From NCBI GenBank assembly GCA_964654825.1, contig CAZZKG010000047.1:1-31103 (forward strand): 31,103 bases of DNA. Reading direction: 5' to 3'. Within the stretch, counting starts at the first letter, position 1, and every line of letters starts with the position of its first letter. This DNA is from CAZZKG01 sp964654825 (lineage in GTDB: Bacteria > Gemmatimonadota > CAZMKB01). Below, in pieces: positions 22,024 through 28,738 of the stretch. A program made the position numbers and the translations under genes. Under the pieces are notes generated by a model. It was not told the DNA's origin and made no database searches. It saw only the letters and a program-made list of their open reading frames with translations.

Positions 22024-23778
22024 TCAGACGGTAGCCTGCTTTTTGTGATGGAGCTCGAGGATCTTCCGGATATTGAGAATCATGCTGTTCTCCGAAATCG
22101 GTTTGTCTAGATAACCTTCAGGTACTCTCACATTACGGTTGTAGATCAGCTTCCTCAATTCCGGCTGCCCGGTAATAATACAGACAGGGATACTCTGGAG
22201 TTCCTCGTCGCTTCGCAACGTCTCGAATACCTCGACACCGGATTTCCCGGGCATGGAAAGATCGAGGGTGATGAGGTGAGGTGCTTCTCTGCGGGCCAGC
22301 TCGAGAGCTTTATCACCCTCGTGTGCCTCCAGGACAACAGCCCCGTTGTCTTCGAGTATAGCCGAAGCGAACGAGACAAAATCCGGCTCGTCATCGACCA
22401 CAAGGATCCTGTACCCATCCAGGGGAGCACCGGCCACCGCGATCGGAACCTCTGCGACCGGGGCTTCCACTTTCTCCGGCAGAACGACCGCATTGGCAAC
22501 AAGGTTGACCAGCTGCGTCACCTGCAATTCCAGCTTATAATGTTTAATCAGATCCGTCAATCCGTCAACACAGTTGTGACAGGAGGTGGCCACGATTTCG
22601 GCCCCGGTGGCAGCGAGCTGATCGGCTTTTATCCTGGCTGATTTGAGCCTCCGGGGGGTATATTCCGACATGGACATCGCTCCTCCACCACCTGTGCAGC
22701 AAAAATTCTCGGCCCGGTTCGGATACATCTCACGGAAATCGGTGATCACCAGGTTGAGGAGCTCACGAGGCTCCTCGAACAGGCCGCAGCTTCTCGCGTT
22801 GTTGCACGAATCGTGGAACGTGACCGGGGCGGTGTTCTTCGACCTGTTTACCCTGATCCTGCCTTCCCGAATGTATCGAAGCATCGTGATGACGGAACTT
22901 TCCATCTCGAATTTGACATCGACCTGACCCCAGTTCTGGGCTTCGCACCTCGTCGACCTGTAGCCGTGCCCGCATTCAGATATGACCAGTTTCCTGCCGC
23001 CGAGTTCCTCTACCTTTTCGTAGAGCCGCCTGCCAACGGCTCCTCCCAGGTCATCATCGCCCGAGAAGAGACCGAAGTTGGTCATGTCCCACCCCTCGGA
23101 CGGCATTGTCCAGTTTTCTCCTGCGAGGTAGAAGATGAGTGCCGCGTCGGAAATGGTACGGGGATCATACTTGACCTCACGGGGGTTGATCGCATAGACG
23201 ATGTCGGCACCCTTCTTGTCGATCGGAATAGCGGCTTTCGGATCCCCGAGTTCTCCCACCAGTTCCTCGGATAACCATTCCAGTGTTTCTATATAGTCCT
23301 CCTTGAGAACCCCCATCTGGTTGCCGATTTCCCATTGATCCTTGCTCACGACCGCAACACCCTCGGGCATAACACCTACCGACACGAGAAGCCCGCGCAT
23401 CATGCGATTGAACGTGGCGTAATCCACTCCCATCGGGCAGTTGATAGAACATCGTCTGCAGTTCGTGCACTTTCCGAAAACCGTGTCCTTGAGATCTTCC
23501 AGGTCCTCGTCGGTAAAAACACTCCGGGCACCGACCCACCAGGGCAGGATACGGCCGGTCCAGTCGTAATGCTTCTTGAACAGCTTTCGAATCTTGTCCG
23601 CTTTGTATGCAGGTGCGTAGGTCGGGTCCCCGGGGTTCGCGAGAACGTAGTGACAGGAGTCCGTACACATACCGCAGTGTACACAGGCAGCCAGCGAGCC
23701 TACTATCTGTCGGTTGAGTTTCTTGCCCATCCTGTCCAGGACAACCTGTGCTTTATGTGATCTTTTGTGCTTATTCAC
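22024..23778 (-). CDS. HdrD/DsrK-like CCG iron-sulfur protein fused to a response-regulator receiver (module 2)
   Basis: A 584-residue fusion. Residues about 30-130 hold two [4Fe-4S] sites (CVHCGMCTDSCHYV and CTNCRRCSINCPMG). The CCG domain follows (ISECGHGYRST degenerate half; FHDSCNNARSCGLFEEPRE, FCCTGGGGAMSMSE, TSCHNCVDG for the noncubane cluster). After an Ala/Val/Pro linker (EAPVAEVPIAVAGAP), residues 456-575 are a receiver domain with everything needed for phosphorylation: VDDEPD acidic pocket, Asp506 in LDLSMPGKSG, IITG Thr, and LDKP Lys. The start is GTG with GGAGG 4 nt upstream. It lies between the NarI-like gene and the PAS kinase gene. I infer that phosphorylation adjusts electron transfer, or that the redox centre reports to the kinase. 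Confidence 0.9.
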   Translation of the reverse strand: MNKHKRSHKAQVVLDRMGKKLNRQIVGSLAACVHCGMCTDSCHYVLANPGDPTYAPAYKADKIRKLFKKHYDWTGRILPWWVGARSVFTDEDLEDLKDTVFGKCTNCRRCSINCPMGVDYATFNRMMRGLLVSVGVMPEGVAVVSKDQWEIGNQMGVLKEDYIETLEWLSEELVGELGDPKAAIPIDKKGADIVYAINPREVKYDPRTISDAALIFYLAGENWTMPSEGWDMTNFGLFSGDDDLGGAVGRRLYEKVEELGGRKLVISECGHGYRSTRCEAQNWGQVDVKFEMESSVITMLRYIREGRIRVNRSKNTAPVTFHDSCNNARSCGLFEEPRELLNLVITDFREMYPNRAENFCCTGGGGAMSMSEYTPRRLKSARIKADQLAATGAEIVATSCHNCVDGLTDLIKHYKLELQVTQLVNLVANAVVLPEKVEAPVAEVPIAVAGAPLDGYRILVVDDEPDFVSFASAILEDNGAVVLEAHEGDKALELARREAPHLITLDLSMPGKSGVEVFETLRSDEELQSIPVCIITGQPELRKLIYNRNVRVPEGYLDKPISENSMILNIRKILELHHKKQATV

Positions 23779-23820
23779 GAATCCTCCATCTGGTCCAGTG
23801 CCCGGGTGCTCACGTGCATG

Positions 23821-24498
23821 TTACCGACCACTCACATGTCTGATAGGGTACACGCCGCGGTATCCGAGAGACTTGCCGAGATAATAACGGGTGAACGGAT
23901 AATAGAGATAGTGCGATATCTTGCTGAAAGGAACATAGATGAGGAAAAAAGCCGTTATCAGGAAGTAAATCAGCAGATGCCACTCCCCGCTGTCGATCCT
24001 GTTCGGGACCGAAAGGAATGCAAAGAAGAACCACACGGTGAGTAACAGCAGTGAAAAATAATCGTCAGGCGAACTGATCGCCCGCATATAGGGATCGCGT
24101 AGCCGACGAACAATGCGCACCAGGCCGACCAGAAACGCTGCTCCGACTGATATCCGGAATATTGTGACCAGAAGTGTCGATCCGAGGAGGGAAGGAGCAT
24201 ACGGGATGATAAAGGAGAGGGTAATAGCTGCCACGACCCCCAGGTGAAAAATTACAAACTGGATGTAAAGGAATAACTTCGTTCTTGTGCTTTCCATCGA
24301 CCAGGGCATGGCGATATTCATCCACGAGTAAAGGATCCCTCTTCTCGGGCCGGTGTCTCCTCGACCCGTCGGTGCCTGGCGTTCCTTCCCGGCCTTGAAG
24401 TGGAGGAGCCACAGCAGCCTGGTGATGTACACGGCAGCCATGACGCTTAATGCTGCTTCCTGAAGGGTGTGTTCGGAAAAATAGAGCAAATCACTCAT
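23821..24498 (-). CDS. NarI/DsrM-like membrane cytochrome b (module 2)
   Basis: A 225-residue membrane protein with about five helices of the nitrate-reductase gamma class. Candidate heme ligands are in FLYIQFVIFHLGVVAA and EWHLLIYFLITAFFLIYVPFSKISHYLYYPF. The loop after helix 1 is charged (KAGKERQAPTGRGDTGPRR). It shares the SPDDYFSLLL / LPDYFTLLL segment and the IPFSK-x-H or VPFSK-x-H ending with the module 1 copy (18125-18844), so the two are paralogues. Its ATG overlaps the stop of the macro-domain gene (TAATG), showing tight coupling, and the HdrD-receiver gene starts 42 nt downstream. Expected role: quinone-side electron entry for the HdrD-receiver protein. Confidence 0.85.
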   Translation of the reverse strand: MSDLLYFSEHTLQEAALSVMAAVYITRLLWLLHFKAGKERQAPTGRGDTGPRRGILYSWMNIAMPWSMESTRTKLFLYIQFVIFHLGVVAAITLSFIIPYAPSLLGSTLLVTIFRISVGAAFLVGLVRIVRRLRDPYMRAISSPDDYFSLLLLTVWFFFAFLSVPNRIDSGEWHLLIYFLITAFFLIYVPFSKISHYLYYPFTRYYLGKSLGYRGVYPIRHVSGR

Positions 24499-25037
24499 TA
24501 CGACTCCTTTTTGACCGCTGCCAGCTCTTTCTGATATGGGCTGTACTCTCTCGAGTCCAGCAGACAGATGAGGACGTCCTGGATCTTCGTTTCACCTGAG
24601 AGATACTCATTGATCGTTCGCAGTGTTATGTCGGCGCTCTGCTTCAACGGAACGCCGTAGAAACCCGCACCCATCGCCGGAAACGCGATCTGTCTGAAAC
24701 CCTTCTCATCAGCGAGTTTCAATACATTCCGGATGGTCTCTCTCAGTTTCATCACCAGGCCTTCTTCCTGGAACTTCGGACCTACCGCGTGGATGATGTG
24801 GGAGGCTTTCATTCCACTTGCCGACGATACGATTGCCTTCGTCGTTTCGATCGGGCCCAGCTCATTTAATTCATTCTGTATCGAAGGTCCACCTCTCATG
24901 GATATCGCATTCCCGTAACCGGAACCCAGAGTGAGATCGTTCCGGGCGTAATAGACGAAGGATTCGATTTTGAGATCGGTAATGTCCCCTTTGATGAGTC
25001 GCAGAGTGCGGTTGTTGATCTTTATTTCGTCGGACAT
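24498..25037 (-). CDS. Macro-domain protein (ADP-ribose binding)
   Basis: A 179-residue single macro domain: LRLIKGDITDLKIESFVYYARNDLTLGSGYGNAISMRGGPSIQNEL, then TKAIVSSASGMKASHIIHAVGPKF and QIAFPAMGAGFYGVPLKQSADI. These segments bind ADP-ribose or related nucleotides. The canonical NAAN and GGGVDG elements of MacroD-type deacetylases are replaced by YYARND and GSGYGN, so I expect binding or an atypical hydrolase rather than a standard O-acetyl-ADP-ribose deacetylase. GGAGAAGGAGAA precedes the ATG. It sits between the HTH regulator and the NarI-like gene, with which it overlaps by one base. In an operon next to rex, a link to NAD metabolites is plausible but unproven. Confidence 0.88.
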   Translation of the reverse strand: MSDEIKINNRTLRLIKGDITDLKIESFVYYARNDLTLGSGYGNAISMRGGPSIQNELNELGPIETTKAIVSSASGMKASHIIHAVGPKFQEEGLVMKLRETIRNVLKLADEKGFRQIAFPAMGAGFYGVPLKQSADITLRTINEYLSGETKIQDVLICLLDSREYSPYQKELAAVKKES

Positions 25038-25100
25038 TTCTCCTTCTCCTCTCTCCTCCCTCTTCTCGTACCGATCTACCGGAGGTGTTTTGCCTCCACG

Positions 25101-25865
25101 CTATGAGGCCGACGGGATTTCCGACTGCCACCCCTCAATGAGTTCGGAGAGTGTGAATGCGTCAAAATGACGGTCAATGTAAGCGAACACCAGCCTGTCG
25201 CACCCGACTGGAAGTTCTTCCCGGTTGCCTGCGAGGATGATCCTCACGAACGGGATCCGTGGATCCTCATTGAGAAGCTTGGCGAATTCCTCACTTCGTT
25301 CGGCCCCGAGAGAACAGTCGATCACGATGTAGTCGGGCCGGTAACGCTCGATGAGCATGGAGCAACGATACTCACAATCGGTGATCTGAAGATTGTAGTC
25401 CAGCTTGTCCCGGTCTTTCTCGACTGATTCTTTGAGCCTGCTCTTGTCGGTCACGATCAGGATGTTGGGTGGTTGACCATGCACCATCCTGTAGTAGTCG
25501 CACTCATCACAATCTTTTTCGCAGAAGAGTCGAACGTGGCCCGCTTCGGCAGGCAGGCTGGACATTTCGTAACACCTGCGTGTTCTCGAACGATACACGA
25601 TGCACTCTTGACAGCCCCCGTTGATGATTCCGGAAGGTGAATTGTACTCCCAGCAGTACTGGAATGAGCTGCTCCTCCTGCTCCTCGGAGCAGCCGAGGA
25701 AGACGTGATCAGAGGGGTGAGAGCGCTGAGCGGGATCCGGTGGTGGCCGCCGGGTGTTCTCTGAGCCGGAATCCTGCCCGCCCGGATCCACTTCAAAACC
25801 GTGTCCGGAGTGACCGAGCAGAGCCTGGCTGCTTCACCTGTTGAAAGAAACTCTTTTCTTTTCAT
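25101..25865 (-). CDS. BldC/excisionase-type HTH regulator with seven-Cys domain and pseudo-receiver (copy 2)
   Basis: A 254-residue paralogue of 18935-19723 with the same order: HTH (FLSTGEAARLCSVTPDTVLK, RTPGGHHRIP), seven Cys in YCWEY, GGCQEC, RRCYEM and FCEKDCDECDYY, and a degenerate receiver (PNILIVTDKSR, DCEYRCSMLIE, RPDYIVIDCSLGAERS, VRIILAGNRE). The strongly alike receiver half, including the DCEYRC and IDCSLG cysteines, suggests a conserved sensing role; the Lys and one acidic residue of true receivers are missing. The ribosome site is weak. The gene has its own promoter and five CAATAA repeats in the leader, and it heads the macro / NarI / HdrD-receiver / kinase run. Confidence 0.87.
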   Translation of the reverse strand: MKRKEFLSTGEAARLCSVTPDTVLKWIRAGRIPAQRTPGGHHRIPLSALTPLITSSSAAPRSRRSSSFQYCWEYNSPSGIINGGCQECIVYRSRTRRCYEMSSLPAEAGHVRLFCEKDCDECDYYRMVHGQPPNILIVTDKSRLKESVEKDRDKLDYNLQITDCEYRCSMLIERYRPDYIVIDCSLGAERSEEFAKLLNEDPRIPFVRIILAGNREELPVGCDRLVFAYIDRHFDAFTLSELIEGWQSEIPSAS

Positions 25866-25875
25866 TGTCAGCGTA

Positions 25876-25915
25876 TTATTGAAATTATTGGTTATTGGCC
25901 TTATTGAAATTATTG
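25876..25915 (-). repeat. Five tandem CAATAA repeats, putative operator of HTH copy 2
   Basis: On the minus strand CAATAA begins at 25915, 25906, 25897, 25890 and 25881 (steps of 9, 9, 7 and 9 bp). The array lies between the -10 and the start codon, as in the copy 1 gene. BldC-type HTH proteins are known to bind tandem direct repeats head-to-tail, which fits this architecture. Confidence 0.7.
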
Positions 25916-25927
25916 ATTATATTGATT

Positions 25928-25956
25928 AAAATAACAAAAACCCCGATTTCTGTCAA
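25928..25956 (-). promoter_or_regulatory. Promoter of HTH copy 2 / module 2 operon
   Basis: Minus strand TTGACA (25956-25951), 17-bp spacer, TATTTT (25933-25928), followed by the CAATAA array. Its layout matches the promoter at 19773-19801. Confidence 0.65.
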
Positions 25957-26059
25957 GAAATTTCTCCGGTTCTCTTGCCGACCCCAGGAATTCCGATTTC
26001 ATAAACTCCTTGCCAATCAGCCGGTTCTATCTTATTGATAATACTGTTACTGCGAATTT

Positions 26060-26205
26060 CTCTCCTCCTGGACAGGAGAGTGTGTATCGATAGAACTTGT
26101 GTTCCTTCCCAGAAGTTCGTTGACAATAGCAGCAAGGGACCTCGAGAGAGCAGCCTGAATTGGTGATGAACTTCTGGGACGGGGCACTAGGATCTCCTGG
26201 AGGTG
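26060..26205 (+). promoter_or_regulatory. Structured leader with competing hairpins before the SDR gene
   Basis: Three inverted repeats are visible. Hairpin A is CTCTCCT (26060-26066) with AGGAGAG (26074-26080). Hairpin B is GAACTT (26093-26098) with AAGTTC (26113-26118). Hairpin C is a perfect 12-bp pair, TCCCAGAAGTTC (26107-26118) with GAACTTCTGGGA (26168-26179). B and C use the same bases, so they exclude each other. The GGAGG ribosome site (26199-26203) is complementary to CCTCC (26064-26068) inside hairpin A. This is compatible with a translational switch, but matches no riboswitch class I recognise. Confidence 0.4.
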
Positions 26206-27024
26206 ATGAAGATTAAAAGACTCGAGGGAAAGAACACGTTGATCACGGGGACATCCACCGGTGTCGGACAGATCGTCGCCATGCGGTTTGCGCGAGAAGG
26301 TGCAAATGTCGCCATCAATTTTCACAAACAACCGGGCGCACCCGAGGTCATCGGGGAGCTCGTCGAAGAAGCGAAACGTGTCATCACGGAAGCAGGACGT
26401 GAGGTTTTAACAGTCGATGCCGACGTGTCTAATGAGGATGATGTGATGAGAATGTTCAACGAAGTTGTCGGGAAGTGGGGACGACTGGACATTCTGATCA
26501 ATAATGCCGGAATACAGAAACCCGGGATCACTCACGAGACCAGCATTCTGGATTTCGATCGGGTGATCGCGGTTAACCTGCGCGGGGCTTATCTGTGCGC
26601 CCGCGAAGCGATTCAGCATTTCCTGTCACGTACCGGAGGGGGAGTCATCATCAACAATTCGAGTGTGCACCAGATCATACCACGACCCAAGTATCTGAGC
26701 TACTCGATCAGCAAGGCGGGTATGGCGAACTTCACCAGGACAATGGCGTTGGAGTATGCGGCTCATGGGATTCGTGTCAATGCCATCGGTCCGGGGGCGA
26801 TCGACACACCGATCAACCGGGATAAGCAGGAAAACCCCGAGCGCTGGAAGGAGCTCGAGAACCACATCCCCATGAAACGGGTCGGCACTGCCGAAGAAAT
26901 CGCAGCCGTCATGGCGTTTCTGGCTTCTGATGATGCTTCCTACATTACGGGCCAGACGCTGTACACGTGCGGCGGGCTCACCCTGTTTCCGGACACCGGC
27001 GATCTCGATGTCTCGAGTGAGTGA
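26206..27024 (+). CDS. Short-chain dehydrogenase/reductase (glucose 1-dehydrogenase-like)
   Basis: A 272-residue classical SDR. The cofactor site is TGTSTGVG with DADVSNEDDV and NNAGIQ; the catalytic set is Asn (VNLRGAYLC), Ser in NNSSVHQ, and Tyr-x3-Lys in SYSISKAG; the C-terminal IRVNAIGPGAIDTPIN and ASYITGQTLYTCGG are typical. Similar proteins are annotated as glucose 1-dehydrogenases or 3-oxoacyl reductases; the actual alcohol/ketone substrate cannot be told. The ATG at 26206 is only 2 nt from GGAGG, and a GTG at 26203 overlaps it, so spacing is unusually short; the family alignment fits a start here (MKIKRLEGKNTLITG). The C-terminus ends after an acidic tail. Confidence 0.9.
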   Translation: MKIKRLEGKNTLITGTSTGVGQIVAMRFAREGANVAINFHKQPGAPEVIGELVEEAKRVITEAGREVLTVDADVSNEDDVMRMFNEVVGKWGRLDILINNAGIQKPGITHETSILDFDRVIAVNLRGAYLCAREAIQHFLSRTGGGVIINNSSVHQIIPRPKYLSYSISKAGMANFTRTMALEYAAHGIRVNAIGPGAIDTPINRDKQENPERWKELENHIPMKRVGTAEEIAAVMAFLASDDASYITGQTLYTCGGLTLFPDTGDLDVSSE

Positions 27025-27323
27025 TTCCTGACCACAGCTTTCTTCGAAGCGCTTCCTCATCACCCGTGGTACCCATCCGCTCGAGGACGTCTTCAGAGGA
27101 CGATATTCTAATCGGTCGATTTCACTTCCACTTCCACTCTTTCGAAGAGGAACATTTTCATTTCTCATTTTTCAAAGACAGCCCTGTTCGCTTCATCTGG
27201 CTCACCTGATCCCTCCGAACCGGGAGCGTAGCTCTCCTTCCTCGGGATGACGTTTCACCGGGTGGGGGAGATCGGTAAAGATGATTTTTTCTCTCCTTCC
27301 GTCCACTGCTGCCCGGGTTTTTC

Positions 27324-27341
27324 TTGTGAAAGATTTAACAA
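27324..27341. promoter_or_regulatory. Rex operator upstream of qmoAB
   Basis: TTGTGAAAGATTTAACAA matches TTGTGA-N6-TCACAA at 11 of 12 defined positions. It lies about 100 bp upstream of the qmoA start. With rex encoded 7 kb away, control of qmoAB by the NADH/NAD+ ratio is a well-supported inference. Confidence 0.7.
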
Positions 27342-27376
27342 AAGACTTTACAGATAATCAGGATTGTAGTAGTTTT

Positions 27377-27424
27377 CGTTCATCGACCAAAACAGTCGTT
27401 GAGAAGATAACTGTTCGCTGAACG
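27377..27424 (+). promoter_or_regulatory. Nested inverted repeats in the qmoA leader
   Basis: Outer arms CGTTCA (27377-27382) and TGAACG (27419-27424) enclose inner arms AACAGT (27391-27396) and ACTGTT (27410-27415). The structure ends 1-2 nt before the AAGGAG ribosome site, so folding could influence ribosome access or mRNA stability. Confidence 0.35.
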
Positions 27425-27438
27425 TAAGGAGTACGCAA

Positions 27439-28734
27439 ATGGATGACAATCAACGGATTGAAAGCCGTTTGAATACCGGAGAGCGGATCAAAGCCGATAT
27501 TCTGGTCGTTGGCGCCGGGATCTCCGGGATGACCACCGCCATTGAAACGTCCGAAGTGGGTAAGGAGGTGATCCTCCTCGAGCGGGGACCATCCATTGGA
27601 GGGCGTATCGCCTCCATGAACCAGTATTTTCCCAAGCTCTGTCCTCCGACCTGTGGTCTGGAGATCAACCTCAGGCGGCTCAGAAACAACTCACGCGTGA
27701 GACTCTTCACCCTTGCCGGGGTCGAGAAAGTCTCAGGTTCACCCGGCAGTTTCGAGGTTCGGATCAAAGTCTCTCCACGTTATGTCAACGAGAAGTGTAC
27801 TGCCTGCGGTGAGTGTGAAAAAGTGTGCGAGATCGAACGTGACAATGACTTCAACTACGGGCTGGACAAAACGAAGGCGATCTACCTGCCGCACCTGATG
27901 GCGTATCCGTATCGGTATGTAATGGATGCACAGTTTGCGGGTGATGAGAGGATGAAGAAATGCGTTGACGCCTGTTCATACGGAGCGATCGAGCTCGATA
28001 TGCAGCCCGTTATCATAACGGCAGAGGTCGGTGCCATAGTCTGGGCTACCGGCTGGAAGCCGTATGATGCCTCTAAGCTGGACAATCTCGGGTTCGGAAA
28101 ATTCGAAAACGTGATAACAAATGTGATGATGGAACGTCTGGCATCCGCTGCCGGTCCGACCTGCGGCAGGATACTGAGGCCGTCCGACGGAAAGGAGCCG
28201 CAGAAAATCGGCTTCGTTCAGTGCGCCGGCTCGCGAGACGAGAACCACCTCCCGTACTGTTCCACTGTGTGCTGTCTCGCGTCGATGAAGCAGGCGACCT
28301 ATCTCCGTTCCCGGTATCCGGAAGCTGAGATACATCTCTTCTATATCGATGTCCGTGCGCCGGGCAGGCTGGAGGATTTTTACGAGAAGGTGAAGCAGGA
28401 CGAGAAGATTTTCTTTCATCGCGGTAAGGTCGGAAAAATCACGGAAACCGCTGATTCTAAAAATCTGATCCTGCACGCCGAGAACACTCTCACCGGTGAG
28501 CTCATTCAATACGAAGTCGAACTCGCCGTGCTTGCTGTGGGGATGGTACCTAACACCGCCGACGTGGCGCCTCCTCTCGACACGCCGCTCGATGAGTTCG
28601 GCTACATCGCCCCGGACCCGGACACGGGCGTTATCGGGGCTGGAACGGTGGTGCGACCCTCCGAAGTGTCGGTATGCGTCCAGGACGCCACCGGCGCAGC
28701 CATAAGAGCTTTGACCACAGCTATCGGGAGATAA
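27439..28734 (+). CDS. qmoA: QmoA-type HdrA-like FAD/iron-sulfur subunit
   Basis: A 431-residue HdrA-family flavoprotein. The FAD site is ILVVGAGISGMTTAIE with LLERGPSIGGRIASMNQYFP and LCPPTCGLEI, a signature typical of QmoA. One [4Fe-4S] motif is CTACGECEKVCE near residue 121, and FVQCAGSRDENHLPYCSTVCCLAS is the conserved HdrA Cys segment. QmoABC (quinone-interacting membrane oxidoreductase) exchanges electrons between menaquinone and cytosolic enzymes such as APS reductase in sulfate reducers. The ATG is preceded by AAGGAG at 7 nt, a Rex operator lies upstream, and qmoB follows after 4 nt. The name rests on sequence pattern and the gene pair; a general HdrA-like role outside sulfate reduction is possible. 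Confidence 0.87.
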   Translation: MDDNQRIESRLNTGERIKADILVVGAGISGMTTAIETSEVGKEVILLERGPSIGGRIASMNQYFPKLCPPTCGLEINLRRLRNNSRVRLFTLAGVEKVSGSPGSFEVRIKVSPRYVNEKCTACGECEKVCEIERDNDFNYGLDKTKAIYLPHLMAYPYRYVMDAQFAGDERMKKCVDACSYGAIELDMQPVIITAEVGAIVWATGWKPYDASKLDNLGFGKFENVITNVMMERLASAAGPTCGRILRPSDGKEPQKIGFVQCAGSRDENHLPYCSTVCCLASMKQATYLRSRYPEAEIHLFYIDVRAPGRLEDFYEKVKQDEKIFFHRGKVGKITETADSKNLILHAENTLTGELIQYEVELAVLAVGMVPNTADVAPPLDTPLDEFGYIAPDPDTGVIGAGTVVRPSEVSVCVQDATGAAIRALTTAIGR

Positions 28735-28738
28735 TAAG

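Larger units (their letters stand above)
25866..26205. other. Divergent intergenic region between HTH copy 2 and the SDR gene
   Basis: This 340-bp stretch contains the CAATAA operator array (25876-25915), the promoter of HTH copy 2 (25928-25956) and the structured leader of the dehydrogenase gene (26060-26205). For the rightward gene I see only a modest promoter candidate, TTGCCA (26010-26015), N17, TATTGA (26033-26038). No small gene is convincing. Confidence 0.5.
27025..27438. other. Intergenic region upstream of qmoA
   Basis: The 414-bp gap contains a near-perfect Rex operator (27324-27341), a leader hairpin pair (27377-27424) and the AAGGAG ribosome site of qmoA. A weak promoter candidate is TTTACA (27347-27352), N17, TAGTTT (27370-27375), directly downstream of the operator. 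The segment 27025-27300 is C/T-rich and holds no gene I can support. Confidence 0.5.

Noticed and set aside
25876..25915. Possible CRISPR or transposon repeats
   Set aside because: The units are 6-9 bp, AT-rich and without spacers of CRISPR length, and no cas or transposase genes are present; they fit an operator array better.
27021..27209. Small His/Phe-rich open frame (HFHFHSFEEEHFHF) after the SDR gene
   Set aside because: There is no ribosome site, the composition follows a CT-rich repeat-like stretch, and the apparent start overlaps the SDR stop. I treat it as noncoding.
27221..27260. tRNA-like start GGGAGCGTAGCTC
   Set aside because: The first bases resemble a tRNA 5' end, but no anticodon arm, T-loop (GTTCGA) or matching acceptor arm follows.
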